From: Phylloscopus collybita
Lineage: Eukaryota > Chordata > Aves > Passeriformes > Phylloscopidae
Length of the DNA: 64,000 nt
Assembly (NCBI GenBank): GCA_027886175.1
Contig: JAJNNQ010000045.1
Coordinates: forward strand, 124,001-188,000
Reading direction: 5' to 3'
Shown: positions 12,126 to 25,780 of the stretch, one piece after another
How positions within the stretch are numbered: position 1 is the first letter of the stretch
How the letters are laid out: the number at the start of each line of letters is the position of its first letter
Notes under the pieces: generated by a model
Told to the model about the DNA's origin: nothing
Databases searched by the model: none
Seen by the model: only the letters and a program-made list of their open reading frames with translations
Program-made: the position numbers and the translations under genes

Positions 12126-15100
12126 CCTGAGTATTGCATGATGCCTGACCTGTGGCATGGTTGTTCACTCCCAGCCACTGTCTTATTTCCTCACTGCTCC
12201 AGACTCTGTCAGCAATGGAAATCCTGGCTGGTGGGCTGGGACCAGGTCTGGGAGAGCTGCACTCTCCCCCAGCAGCCAGCATGCCCTGAGTGGCTCAGGC
12301 TGGAAATCCCTCAGAGCTATTCCCATCTGAAGGACTAGTGCTGCACCAAGGACAAGGAAACACAAGGGAAGGTCCACAGGCAGTATCTTTTATCTTCATC
12401 ATCTGTGTTACAATTAATGCAGAGCCATAGTAGGGTGGGGATATGGCAAGGTGAGTATTAATTGCCAGGGCAAGGAAATTCAGGTAGCATGTGGCTCCCC
12501 TTTCTTTGCACATCCAATTAAAAAATGAATCAGGCATCTGCTGTGTCTTTGGCTTCTCATTCTTCCCCTGGATTAGCTCTGCCATGGGCAACAGGAGGCT
12601 TCTCCACTAACCAGGTACAGCAGGACCAGAACAAGCATGGGAGAAGAAACAACTGACCTGGTGCAAGAGTAAAGTCACTCCATGGCAGCCAGATATCAGA
12701 GTCCCATCCTCTCCTACTGTACTTGGTCTGACAACTCAGAGAGAGATGGCCTCCCACAGCTTGTACTGATCAAAACTTCATTTTGACCTTTTTTCTTGCT
12801 TTTATACAAAGCCTTCCCTTGACTTTGACCAACCTATCCATCAGGCTGAGCTTTCAAAGTAATAAAAGGAGGTGTTGAAAGCCCATCTAAAAACAAGAGA
12901 AGAAATCTCACAGGCAGGACTTGCCCCATGTCAGGATGTGTATATTCTGTGAATTAATGCCTTTTAGCTCAGCAAGTAAAACGTGAATCTTTTCCACCCC
13001 ATAGGCTCAAGGCTTTATTTAAAAGCAAGTGCAGAGTTTTAAAAATAACAAAGATAATTTTACAACCATCAGGAATATTTCAAGCTATACAAAGCCAGAT
13101 AATGGCATGGAGAGAGAAGAAAGAAATCAAATCAGTTCATATATATCTGGCTTTAATTACTGACTGACAACAGCCAAGAAGGAATCCAGAAGCAGCATTT
13201 CATACATGATTATGGGCAGGGTTGTCTGGAGCTGCGTGCACATCCGCCCTCCACAGGACGGGCTCAGAGCTGGAGCAGCAGGACCTGTGCTCCCACCAAT
13301 ATTCCAGGAGCTAGTGTCCTTCCCTGGCAACCCTCCTCTCAACCACCACACTGGGTGCATGAGTCCAGCTGTATACTGGATGGAAGGACATGCTTCTCTT
13401 TCCAAATTGTCCAAATAAAAAGGGAAAGTCACCAGCATGGAGCTTATGCCACATCTCTGGAAGGAAACAGGGAGGAAACACGATGTGAAAACATGCAGGT
13501 TGCAGTTTCTCTGCAACCAACTCAGGAAAAAAAGACAGTAGAGTGGACAGTCTAAAAAACGGAATGTGAGCCCAAATCTATAAGACAAACTGGAGGAGGA
13601 GCACTGCACTGAGAGGTGATGGAGCCAGAGGGATGGAGCCGAGCGCTCCTCCCTGCTCATCCCTACAGAGAGGAAGCTGAAAATCAAGTCCTGAAAATCA
13701 AGGCAAGAAGGAAAAAGGTTAGAAGATTGTAGTTTTCTCTCAGTTCCATGGCTACGAAGTGTCTTTCTCTGGAAGGCCAGCACTGAACACAATCCAGCCC
13801 TTCCACTGCCACAACCTTCCTTTCATGGGCTGGGAGGTTTTGGGAGGGCAGGCAAAGAAAGGGTGAAATCTCAGCTCCTCTGAGACCAGTGCAAAACTCC
13901 TACAGCTCAAAAGGAGTCAGGATTTCTCCCCCACATGTGACCACCCAGGTCTGAGGAGTCACTTTCCTTCTCCATTATCCCTTTTCCACTATCCCAGTCA
14001 GACCCTGCTTCAACCATGGCCACTGCTTGCTCCATGTGGGAGTACAAACACATCCACAAAAGGCATCCTTTGATGGATGGCTGCATGAAGAGGGTGGAAC
14101 AGCAAAAAATCTATTCAGATTGCTCTGACACAATTTAATCTGACTAAAAGCCATAATCAAAAAGGCAGCAGCAGAAAGATGCCCATAGTAACCCCAGCAG
14201 GGCCCATTTTAATGGACTTTTTGTTTGCTCTCTAAGTGAGCACATTGTATGCCATCATCTTGTACTACAAGAAGCATTAAAGCAGCTTCCCAGCTCTCAG
14301 GGAACAACACATATGACAGCTTGTGGGGCCATGCAGTGGGGTGCTGAGATGGGCAGGCACCACCAGGTCACCCCCAAAGCCTGGCATGTGGAAAAGCAGC
14401 CTGCAAGGTGGGTTGGGAAGTGCAAGGAGAAGGCACAAAGAAAACATGGCTCACCCTTATAGAGGCATCACAGACTACTTGGAGGCCAAGTGTCAGCCAA
14501 GAAAACAGAGATCCTAATGAAGATCTGGCTGAATTGAAAACTGCAGCAGTGACCTGCTTTCCAGAGATTACTAAAGCCAAGGCTGGTCCAAGAAAGAAAC
14601 TGGTGCTGGGATAAGCCTCATCCCCAAGGATGCTCCAAGTCTGTGTAAGCCCACCAACTTCTGCTGTCCTCCAACACCCCAGGCCTTCAGCAGGCAGAGG
14701 CAGGCACATTGCAAGGGTCTTCCTATGGTGTGCTGTGCCAGCCAGGATCATCACTGGTGCAGTTATTCCCCCACCAGCAACAGCCCTTGTGCAGCATCTG
14801 CATCTCGCTTGGCTTGCCAAGCGCTCCAGGGTGATGCTGCCCACAAAGCCATCTGGGGATCAGATACTGTCACATGGGCACGTGGCTCCTTGCTCCCTTG
14901 CCTTTGTACCCACCACACCAATCCTCTCGCCTGTGCCCAGAACATTAGAGATGATCCCTGCCAACTTGAGCATCCTGAGCAAAGCATTTCCAACAGTAAA
15001 TCCACCACTGTAGCAAACTGAAACTATCTGGGGAAAGCAAGCAAGGTCTTTGGACAAGAAAAGTTCAAACAACTTAAGGCAGAGTAAATTCAAGATGCAT

Positions 15101-15197
15101 TTGATCTGAACAGCAAGAAAAATAATTTAAGAGTGTGGCTTCAGCCTCCTTTTGCTGCTGGAGGCTCCATTCGCTCCCCGCACACAGCCCCAGAGAA

Positions 15198-15237
15198 CAG
15201 GACTGAGTCCTATTCTGACTAATAGGACTGAGTCCTG
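15198..15237. other. 40-bp near-perfect palindrome
   Basis: The arms 15198-15214 and 15221-15237 are inverted repeats of 17 bp that pair at 16 positions, with a 6-nt loop (CTGACT) between them. The single mismatch is G15205 against G15230. Each arm also contains a 13-bp near-palindrome around GACTGAGTC, which resembles an AP-1/TRE-like site (TGAGTC). It could extrude as a cruciform or form an RNA hairpin. No gene or element context explains it. Confidence 0.85.
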
Positions 15238-15963
15238 GCCAGTGCAGGCAGGATCCAGGCATGTAGCAGCCATCACAACACTGGGCACCTCAGGACAGCA
15301 GAGGTAAAGCCAAAATTCCTTAATAATTGGGCAGGTGGAGCTGTGGGGAATGAAGTGGGTAGACAGGGAACATCCAGGGACAGGAGCCTTCCCCAGAGCC
15401 CCGATGAGTAAGTGCATTTTAATGTTACGTAAGGGTGGACTTTACAGAAAGACAAGGACACACATCTTGTAAGGAAAGGTTAAAGCTTAAATTATTCTCT
15501 CTGAACACGGAGGTTCACAAGTCTTTTATGTAGCCTGAAGTAGTGGAAGCCAGAAGTGCAGCCCCATGTGGGGTCTGGCACTGGCAGGACTTTGGGCTTG
15601 GAGGGAAAATAGAAAGTTTGCAGGAAATGATATTTCTTTGTATTTGCACACTTACCACAGTGCCAGCTCCAGCTGGGACCAGCTAGAGAAGTGGTGAAAC
15701 CACAGTTTTTTAATTAAAGAGCTGTCTTACTATGCTGTTATTCAAGCTCATTTTGTGGCTTTTCTGGCCATGAGTCTCCAAGGCACCCCAGAGCAGCATT
15801 CTCAGGCACTACCCTTCCCTGTCCCCTTGTGCTGTGAAGAGAGACTGAGCAGGTCCAGTGTGGCCAGACACTCCTCGGGACTCCATACCCAAGGAAAGCA
15901 CCTGTGGAGCCACAATCCCTCCACATAATCCCTCACCACTCGCAGAAAACGTGCCCCCCAGGA

Positions 15964-16016
15964 GCAGGACATTGCATTTTCCATTAGAGATTTTGCAGGA
16001 CAATGCATTTTCCATT
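15964..16016 (+). repeat. 22-bp direct repeat, 31-bp spacing
   Basis: Two copies of a 22-bp segment (15964-15985 and 15995-16016) match at 21 of 22 bases. This is a short local duplication in otherwise unique DNA, with no sign of function. Confidence 0.8.
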
Positions 16017-19000
16017 GCATTCCATTAGGATGTTCCAGAGTAGTGTTTAAGGAGGTTTTTGGTCCAGCTTCTTTCAACAGCCACTGCCCATCAACTACAT
16101 GCCTGCAGGGAGAGCTGCCTATCCTGAGAAAATTACTCACAGTCTAGCCTCCTGCAGTTCAGTGTCTGACCTCTGCATCACGCCAAGAAATAGACAAGGA
16201 GAAAAGATTTATTGCTTCTCATAAGGGGATGTCTGAAATGCTTAGTGCACCCTCAGAAGGCTCTGAGCACCTTGAAACAGGAACACACTAATGAAGGGAC
16301 ACGATAAAAACAGCTTATTGAGCAAATTGAAGACTTTGTCTTTCTGCCTTGTCATGAGGTCCCACTCTCCAAGCCCAGAAATCGGAGGAAAGGGGGAAAA
16401 CAGGCCCACTGTCCCCAAGGCACCAGCCAGGGCCCTACTCAGGGCAGATCTGCAGCATCTTTAGCAACAGGAGGAGCCAAACTCAGACAGGGGGAGGATT
16501 CAGGGGCTGCTACTCAGCCTAATAAGTTAGTTGAGATGCTGAAGCAGCTACATAAAGAAGATACAGTTATGTATCACTTTAATTATGCATATAATGGCTT
16601 TATCTTTTTGTTACCTTATTTCATTATTGAAAACCTTTTCTCACATATACATTTTAATTCTCAATTCCAGTCACCAACAGAACAATTTATAAATAATTTA
16701 ATGCACAACAAGGCACCAATTCTTCTAAAAGCAGCAGTCTTGGAATGAGGCCACTGAAAACTCTCTCAGCATCTGATACTTTAATGTCACACCACCAGTA
16801 TTGCACCCAGAGGGCAGCAATATACAGCTTCTCCAAGCTGTACAGGCTCATTTAGAAGCTGCAGCTGAGGAGCTTGTGCAAGAAAAACATCTCTTGGTGA
16901 TCATCAAAATACAAGAGAAGCCTTTGGCATGCACCAAGGCAAGGAGAGCCTGCCACTGACTTTGTAACACCAGCTTGTAAGCTGCACAAAGAGAAAGGAA
17001 AGAAACCTCCAGCTGCAGAGTCCTCTCTGCCCTGGAGAGGTACACAGCTACACAGATTGGGCTGGGCAGGAACATTCCCCTATCAAAGCTCTCTGGCACC
17101 ACAGCACTGTACTTAGATAGAGAAGTTGTTACAGCACATCAAATGACACCAACCAAAGAAATTCTTGAGCACTGAGTACCAGCATCCCTGCAAAATAAAC
17201 CCAGGAGAGCTGAAGCATGACCCTCACCTCCCAGCTGTTCCTGGAGGAAACACTGCTAGTTATCCTCATGCACAATCAGTGTTTGCTTAACAGACAATTT
17301 TTTCTAATTATGTTTGTCAGCTTTGCTAATTACACAAGATATGAAGCACAACACCTTAATTTTTCATGTATCTGCCTCCATTTTTTTCCTCCCAATAGAA
17401 CGAAATTAAAAACAAATTCATCCATACAGCCTCTACCCCAGTGGAAGTCAGACTTTGACCACAGGTATCCAGTGCAGCTGGGCTTTTACATTTCACTTTT
17501 TCATTGCATTTATTCCACCCAGTGAAGCTGTATTAAAATGTAATGATTAAAACAGCAGATACCTGGAGAGGGAAGACTGTGCTGTGTTTTGTTATTTTCC
17601 TCTCTCTTGGTCCTGCTACAGTGAGCATTTGTGTCTAAAGCCCAGTGAGGTCAATGGGAATAAGCAGGTACTTAAGTTATATGCATGCGAATAAATTAGC
17701 TGTTATCAAAGAGAGTGCATATTTTACTGATTGCTGAATCAGTGCTTTCAAGCTACCAAACTGGATCAGCCCAACTGCCATCACAGAGAACCTTTTTACT
17801 TCTCCATCACTGAGGCAAGACCTCCTTAAAGTGATAATTTTTGCATTACTCAGAGGAAGGAGGGTGATGCGGAGAGTTTCTCTGAGTCCCTGCTTACACC
17901 AACCCTTCCCCTAGGCCCCTGTGCTCTGCCTTGGGCTCAGGTAAGGGGGCAGGTGTAAAAGAAGCTGCTGAGACAGCTCTGTAGCACTGCAAAGGGGAGG
18001 TGAGTGCATCCACCTGCTGTGGGATTGCTCTGGATTTGCTGTTTTTCCATGTGTGTGGTGCAAGGAGCATGGGCAAGCCTTCTGTTCTACACTAAGATGG
18101 GAAATTAAGACCTACTCCAAAGTACCGTTGGGTTTTGCCAGTGATGCTAATGAAACCACAGCTGGCATTAAACAGAGTGCAGAAAACAGTCTAAACTGGT
18201 ACGGCAACGTGGTGACAAAACATTTGCAGCTAGTGTGTCAAAGGAGCTGCAGGCAAAACTTTATCTGAATGACCACCTGGATGATGAGTTTCCTCCAAAT
18301 CCCTCCCACAGACAAACCCAGAGCATTTGTTAATGTTGGTATGGGGGAATGCTCTGGGATCACCCTGGCATTGCCTGTGCCAGCCTGCTCCATGATGGCC
18401 CAATTCTGCATCTGCAGGCAGGATCCTGCCCTAGGTGCTGTGGGCAGGCTCCACCCCTACCTGCTGAAAACTTCCCAGCCCCAAGAAACAAAGGGCTGGC
18501 TGATTTTGCCAAGGATATCCCAAACCACACCCCCCATCTTTCCAGCCCCATTTCTACACAACTAGCAGGTGCTGCTGCAGGCTGGGCTAACTCCTGGTTT
18601 TGGAATCCTCAGGACTTTCAGGCAAAGGTCCCATGGCTGTGGCAGGCATCACTCTCTGCTCCTCTCCCTGCTATTATCTGATGTGGGAGCAAACAGGAGC
18701 AAGCAGCCTCTGCAAAGGGGCTTTATCTTTGCTGGCAGGAAATCGTGAAGGTTAGAAGGCAGCGAGGGAAATTTGTGCTGTCAAAATCAAAGCCACAATA
18801 ACTAAATAGGCGTTTCTTATGTCCCAGGGAGGTGGTTGGCAGAGCAGTAGTTGTGAGCAGGGACACTAGGGACTGCACACGTGAAACAGGAAATCTCATC
18901 CCACTCCACAGCACACCATCCCAGCCCCAGGGCTGTGACTGGTGCTGGGAGCAGGCTGCTGAGCCCTGTCCCACTCCTATGTACCAGAGCAGTCTGAGAA

Positions 19001-22000
19001 CGCTCACCCTCCTGTTCAAAGTTCATCTTCACCCTGCAACTCAAAACTCACCCTTTGTTTCTTCAAACCTAAAAAAATCTCCCTGAAAGAAGAAGTGGGA
19101 GAAGAACAGGAGCAGCTCGTAGAGCACTTCTCAGTCTGCTGTGCAAAAGCCAATTACCCAGAACAGAGGTGAATCAATGGAAAAGGCCCTTGGGTGTGGG
19201 GGAAGGCAGCAGATGGCCTTTCCCACAGCCTGGATCGATGCTGCTCTGCACTGGCATCTGCTCGCCAGATTTCTATTTGTTCCAATGATGGGTTGCCAAG
19301 GTGTTAAAGTCAAATCATTCAAATTGCTCACAGAGTGAAAGATACTCAAGATTCAAAATTACACCTTGACCTACTTGGGTCATTTTGCAACAATTATCAC
19401 CAATTTCTGTGGTGGAAGATTGTAAGAGTTCAGAGGAGGAGAAATAAAAGCCTTGTCCTCTCTTCACCTTGCATACAAATGAAAAACAAAGGTGATCTTC
19501 TTGCTCTTGACATAACCATGCTTTAAAGAGCTTCACAAACATTCATTTCCTCATTTGAGCTCACACAGAAGACATATTATCTCTTTTAAATATGACTTCT
19601 CCTTGGCAGTGCACAACCTGTTCTCTATCTGTAACACTTCAAAAAGCCAACAAGTTGTTATTTGCAAAACTGATGGTAGGAGATGGATATAATCTATTTT
19701 AAACCTCAGCAAAATCGGCTAATTTCATGAGGCTTGAACATACGGCCAAATTAATCAAGTCACACAGATTATGAAATGTGAAATATAGCCCCCCGAGCTC
19801 TCCACCCGCATGGGAATGATTTGGAAAATGCCCAACCATATCAAGGAACAGTGAGGAGAAAAAAAAAAAAATAATATAGCGAATAGTTTCCAACACACAA
19901 TGATTTCCCAAGCAGTGATGCTTTCCCTATCAGAGCTTCTCTGTCTAGTGAGTTCCACCTCAACTTGGCTTTCTGTCATTGCCACGCTCTGCTCTTCCAG
20001 TAATGAAGCCCAAGGAAACTGGGAGTGATGTCTTCAAGCTTTTGACCCACTCATTTTTGCCTCTTTTGCAGTGAAGCTGGATCCAACCCTTTCTTCCCAG
20101 ATGCTTTGGCTACCTTCTGCCTTTCCCTGCTGCCTTCTGCACAGGTACTTGCACCACAGGTTCCTCTCTCCAGGGAAGCAAGCCCTGTGATGTTTGGAAA
20201 CAACTTCACCCTTTACAGGAGAAATAAATCCAGGAAAAGGCATTTACTTCAACATGAAAATTATGGATTCCTCTGACTTACTTGATCTTGCTATTCAGTA
20301 ATTTGCAAACTTTACTGCCTCATTTTCCCCCTTCTTTTTAAATGGTTGAAATCTGTTTTAACAGAGAATGAGGAAAAACTATCCATTCCCAGCCAAAACT
20401 GACTGGAGCTAGCTGTGGCTTCCATCTTTTGCTAAGGATAGGGCATCATACACTGAATGCACCTTCTGGTGCTGATCACTGGGTTGGGTCAGGGACACCA
20501 GCACAGCAAGGCCATGTTAATAACGCTGGTGTTATTGAGAGAGCTGCTCACTGGATCTGGATGCATTGTTTTTGAGGGTGCAGACAGCAACCTCTCTCCT
20601 ATGGACATCTTCTCTCAGGTGTCTGCACTCAGAGAGGATTTTCAACAGTGACAAATACAGCACACATGGAGCTGGATTGAGCATTTCCTTTCTCCTGGGA
20701 CAGGCAGTGTCTGCCAGGTGCCAGTGGCTGTGCAAATCCAGGGAAGGCTGGATGTGGCAGGAATGCAAACAGGCTGGGGATAAGAAGACAAATGGTTCTG
20801 AGGGAAGTACAATGACCTCCCCAGCAGTGTCAGGAAACATTTCTCAGATGGAAGAAGTCATTAGGTGTTTCTCCACTCACCTATCAGGAATGTCACCTGC
20901 CTGGTGACAGCTGCTTCATGCAGACCTGACAGGGCTGCTTCTACTGGGGTTGAGGTCAGGTCCCTGCTCTGGGTAGCAGCAGCCAGCTTTTCCTGACACA
21001 GGCTTAGCCACTGGTCCAGGCACACCTGACTCTGCCCCTGCCTTGCTGATGAGCACAGCAAATAGAGCCATGCCAGGAAAAACTACCTGGCTCCTGAAGT
21101 AACCCCCAGTGCTCATTCCTCTATAAAATCATAAGATTTTGCTAAAGGTGGAAGGCTACTGCAAGCCTGTCGCAATGGGAAGCCAAAGACCTGCGCAGGT
21201 AAAGGGTTTTCTTAAACTCCATGAACAGTCAGTCAACGACTGTGCATGGGTTAACACAAATACTTAAATATGCATTCACTCAATGCAATTTAATACATTG
21301 CAAATAATATTTCACCACATCTCAACTAGGGCACCAATTATTTTCCAGTGCTGCCAGCACCTCCACAAGGTCCTGAATTAGCAGCTCCAGCATAGGGGGT
21401 ATGGCCCAGCAGTGCGTTACAGCCCACCCATGCTGTGGCCAAACACTCTCATGAGAGGCTTTTGCCCTGCAATTGCCTTAGAATAAGGGGAAAGGAATTC
21501 AAATAAGTGCACTCATCACCTGTCAATGGAATGTTACCATCAAGGGTCTTTTTGGGGCCATCAGACCTCCTCTCCTTTCTTAGGAAAAATGGCACAGATA
21601 TCTGAATCAAAAAGGGTGGAGTGAGAAATGAAGGAGGCTAATCCAAAACTGGGTCTCACCAAGGAATGCTGAGACAAAAAACGAACAAATGAACTCATGC
21701 ATTGGGCCACCCCACCGAGGTGAGCCTTAAATTTAGCACGACTGAATCAAGATGTGTTCAAGATAAGACAATTTTCTGCATTCTTTCTTAATCGTGAAGA
21801 GGAGGTGGTACTCCCAGGAGGAGCAGCTATGCCCAGTGGAGGTGAACTAGAGATGTGCAGCAGCATCAGGCCGCTGGTGAACCTCCTCCTTCAGTGGGAT
21901 CACCAGGACACCCTGTGCGAGTGGAAACTGTTCTCCAGCCATCACTCCACAAGCTGTGGCTGCTTCTGGTCCTCCCGTCCACTCAGAGATGTCCCTGCAG

Positions 22001-23562
22001 ACAAGGACAGTGCCGGAGAACCCTGCGAGAGCCTCTCAGCCAGGGCATGTCTGTGCATGCCCTGCTGGGCACCCTCCTTGCCCCTCTCCTTCCCCCTCCC
22101 CAGCGCAGGGCTGGCATACTACCAGGGAAATTAAGCAGGCAATTTCTAAAGCTGACAGAAAGCAACCATCTGGACACTTAACAGCCAGGTCGCTTAATGA
22201 CCAAAAGGAATTTCTTAGTGAAGCCAGAGAAATGCAATAGTGAATAAAAGAAACAGTAACTGCTCCAATGCATCCAGAGGTTGCTGTAATAGAGAAACTT
22301 TCAGGGACCTCTGAATACTGGGTAATGCCCAGTCCTGTCTGATTAAAAGATGAAGCAGGAGATAGCTGGAGCAGTGGGAAGCAGGAATGAGCAGGGTGGG
22401 CTGGGGCTGAATTTCAAGATTTTCTGTGCCACAAAGAACCAGGACAGCTGCCTGTGATGACACTCTGCCCAGGCACCTACGGCTGCACCTCTGGGGATGG
22501 CATTTACATCACCAAGTCACCCAGGAGACTTTATATCTTAATTCATGGCATATTCCCCTACACAAAACGATCACTGCTCCTATTACAAAGTGAAACCACA
22601 GGTGGCTTCCCCAGGTCACAGCTCCAAAGTTCAGAATGCAAACCTGGCACCCTTGCCCTCACCCTTCCACATCTACCATCAGCAACAGGCACCACGTCTC
22701 CTTTCTGCTCTTTCTCACAGGAAAACCATCATCACTCATAATTCAATTTGTGAGTACTTTTGCAGTGTATGGCTTCATGCTCTACCACATTTCATAACCT
22801 CCTTTGCACACTTGCAGGCAGCACTCCCCCTTCTCCTGGGGCTGGCAAGCAGGTTTCCTCTGAAGCTCTTCCAGCTTATTGAACTACTTTGTTAATGCAG
22901 CTTGTTTCCCATCAGTTGAGGGCAGAGTGCCGGGGACGTAATTTATTTTCCATGTTTATTTATGTCAGGAGAGTCCTTAAAGGATTTGTTTGCAGCTGCC
23001 TCAGTTGCTGCTCTGATGAGGTTACTGCCTGCCCTGCTGCATTGCCAGCAAGTCAGGCTTGGGGAGACGGGAGTCCACCAACTTCCCTGCACTGTTTTGA
23101 TGTTACAGAAACAGCTAATTTCCCTTATGCTTCTTAATTAGGAGCAGAATCAACCTTTTTGCTGCCAATAGGCCCTTATGCCCCATGAAAATAAGGTAAG
23201 TTGAGAACCAGCAGTGGTTCCTCAGCTGAGAAGCTCTGTTTCTGCACATTCACCAAAGACAGGCCAGTTCTGGTCACCACCTTTTAGGATGTTTTGAGCA
23301 TGTCCTGTCTGGACTCTGATAATACAATGACAGCAGAAAGTGCTGTTGCCACAATGGAGTGCCCCAGGAATGAGTTCCTTCTCTAGAACAGTGTGGACAG
23401 AGACCTAAAGCCCTTGAAAAATTGAGGTATTTGGATTTTCTCAACAGAGCAATTTCCCCTGCCCTCATCCTCATAGGGGAACCAGCTAGGTCATATTTTA
23501 CTCCAGCTGCCAGTGACTTTATTACTACAGTTTCTCCAGGCTCAGTCATGGCTGCAGCAATC

Positions 23563-23564
<2 letters not shown>

Positions 23565-23596
<32 letters not shown>
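23565..23596. repeat. 32-bp poly(T) tract
   Basis: An uninterrupted run of 32 T. It could be the poly(A) tail of something retroposed on the minus strand, whose body would lie to the right, but 23597-23800 does not resemble any gene or element I know. It may equally be a slipped homopolymer. Confidence 0.9.
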
Positions 23597-23599
<3 letters not shown>

Positions 23600-24289
23600 A
23601 TAAACCATCTGTGGCCAATTTGCAAACTGAGATGTCCTCCCCTGCACCAGCCTATACTCAAGGCTCCCCACCAGCCCAGCTTCATCACCCACAGATGGCA
23701 GTGAGACCCTGAACCTGAACCCTTCCCCAGGCTGTCAAAGGCAACACATCACCCCACTCCCAGCTGCAACCCAGCAACTTCCAGTTCTTTGGAGCATCCC
23801 AAGGTGATGTGCGGTGGACCTGGCTGCCAATTAGTTTGCTCTTTAGGGTTCAAGGCTACCCTGGGGAGGGGGAGCATGCCTTATTGATTTTCTCTGGTTG
23901 CTGTCCTTGCAACCATCCAGGTAAAGAAACATTTGTTATTCTGCAACAGATCCCTGTGGAGGCTGTTCAAACATCCTACCTGCTGCACAGCAGAGCTGGC
24001 AATTTTGCCAGAAACTCTGCTTTGAAGGGGTTTGCAATGTTAATTAAATTTCTGCAGTTGTATCTCTTGGCCCTGAATAAGATCCAAGCCTCTCTGGGCA
24101 TGTGAGCTCAGCTCCTTGTCCCCGTTCAAGCCTGGTTCTGAACAAGTCTGGCTCCCAACACTGAATTCCCTCAACACAACATCAGAATTATATTACTGTT
24201 CCTCCACAAAAGGAAATGAATTCAGGACTGTCAGGGTTCAGACACAATATTAGCCTACATAACCTACAGGCTGAGAGACGATCGCAGAG

Positions 24290-24316
24290 CAACAACAACA
24301 ACAACAACAACAACAA
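24290..24316 (+). repeat. (CAA)9 microsatellite
   Basis: Nine perfect CAA units. Probably length-polymorphic; not in a credible coding frame. Confidence 0.95.
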
Positions 24317-25605
24317 GGCAGATATCCTTGCCCAAAGAACTGAACACACTAAACACACAAGCAAAAATAAGTATCTGTGATCACACAGACAGGTATGATG
24401 TAGGAGGGACAGCAAGTTACCACAAAGACTCTGGATGAATTCCACTCAATTCCACACGCTGGCTCCCTTTCACCTCTGATGATGCACAGCCCCTTCCTGG
24501 GCTGGCACTTGTGACCTACCCAACACAGATGGGCTTTTATAGACACTGCTTTCCAGGAAAGCATGGAAGGGGGAGGAGCTGCCAAGTCTGGAAAATGCAG
24601 GAGACAAGTTGGTTTTAACAGTTAAAATTCTTTAGACATTTAAAATAGGCAGCTTTTAAAGGATATTAATAAATTAAATGGAAGAGAAACATGGAGAAGA
24701 TAAGGAGAACTTGAACTCAAGGGAGCTGTGGGAATGGGGCTCCTGGGCAGCAGAGCCAGATCTGCTGCCAGGGCTGTTCTGCAGCAGCAATGGAACACGG
24801 GCACGTGGCTCACCGCAGGACTAGGAAACCAGAACAGAGGATGGAAAACAGACTGACAGTGCTGGGCTGGTGTTTCCTACCCAGCACTGCACCATTTCTG
24901 CCAGCTCTTACAAAGAGGATTGGGAGCAAGGTAGGTGGCAGAAGCCATTTGGCACCTGCAGGTTTGCTCCAGAGCCACTGTTCATCACCACCCTTTGCAG
25001 CCTGAGCAGCTGTGTATGACTCAGGGCTGGGGTCTGTGAAGGCAAGAGCCAACACGTTGGCCCTGTGGTACCCTGGGGACACTCACCCACGCACATTTTC
25101 AGAAGACAACAAAAGCAGCACGGTGTCTTCTCAAGAAGCAAAGCAGAGCTGCTGCAGTTGGGGTCTGCGCCTGCCCTGCAGCTACAGGGGACACCTGGCA
25201 GGCTCAGTGCTTGTTCAAGAAGGAAGTTTGTACTGCTGTTGATAAAGGTGTTTGCTATGAGGGAAATGGGAATTACTGCAGAACAACAGCAAGGAGGTGC
25301 AGAGGCACTTGGGGAACTTTATCCATTTAAAGTACAGACAGCTGTCACCACACAGGGATTCAGCCACCAAAGGTGTGCACAAGGTGCAGGATTTGAGACC
25401 TGGCATCCCCTGCCCCTATGGGCTCAGTCAATAGGCTCTCCCACAGTGTCAGTACCATTGACAGCAGTGACAAAGGCTCTCGGGCTGCAGCTGGAGGGGA
25501 CACGGTGCAGCCCCAGGGGAGCACCCAGCACTTCTCCCTGCTCCCACGGGTGGGCTTCTAACCACCTCTCCCAGCCCAGCACCAGCATATTTTCTCGGCT
25601 ATTTT

Positions 25606-25780
25606 CCCAGTTTCCACAAGAGGGCATCGGCCCGACACCGACGAGATGCTCCGATGTCCCCGAGCAGCGCCGCCCGCTCCCGTCCCCGCGGGACCGGGGT
25701 CTCGCCCAGGGTTTTGTGTGCAGAAGGAAAGTGGCTGATGCACATCTCCCAGGAGATCTCGACTCTGGAGCCGTGAGTCA
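25606..25780. other. Small CpG-dense patch
   Basis: A short stretch clearly richer in CpG than its surroundings, inside the longest open frame away from the CpG island (25065-26027, plus, 320 codons). A GTGAGT motif on the plus strand at about 25772-25777 could act as a splice donor. This might be a minor promoter, an alternative first exon or an unmethylated intragenic patch. The translated frame shows no signal peptide, domain or repeat pattern, so I do not annotate a CDS. Confidence 0.35.

Noticed and set aside
13157..13792. 211-codon minus-strand open frame
   Set aside because: No domain, signal peptide or recognisable family; cysteine/serine/leucine-rich chance-like composition and no splice or promoter context.
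21120..21200. Possible minus-strand CR1 tail (AAAATCATAAGATT followed by GGTGGAAGG)
   Set aside because: Only a faint resemblance; the ordered CR1 segments seen at 52161-52320 are absent.
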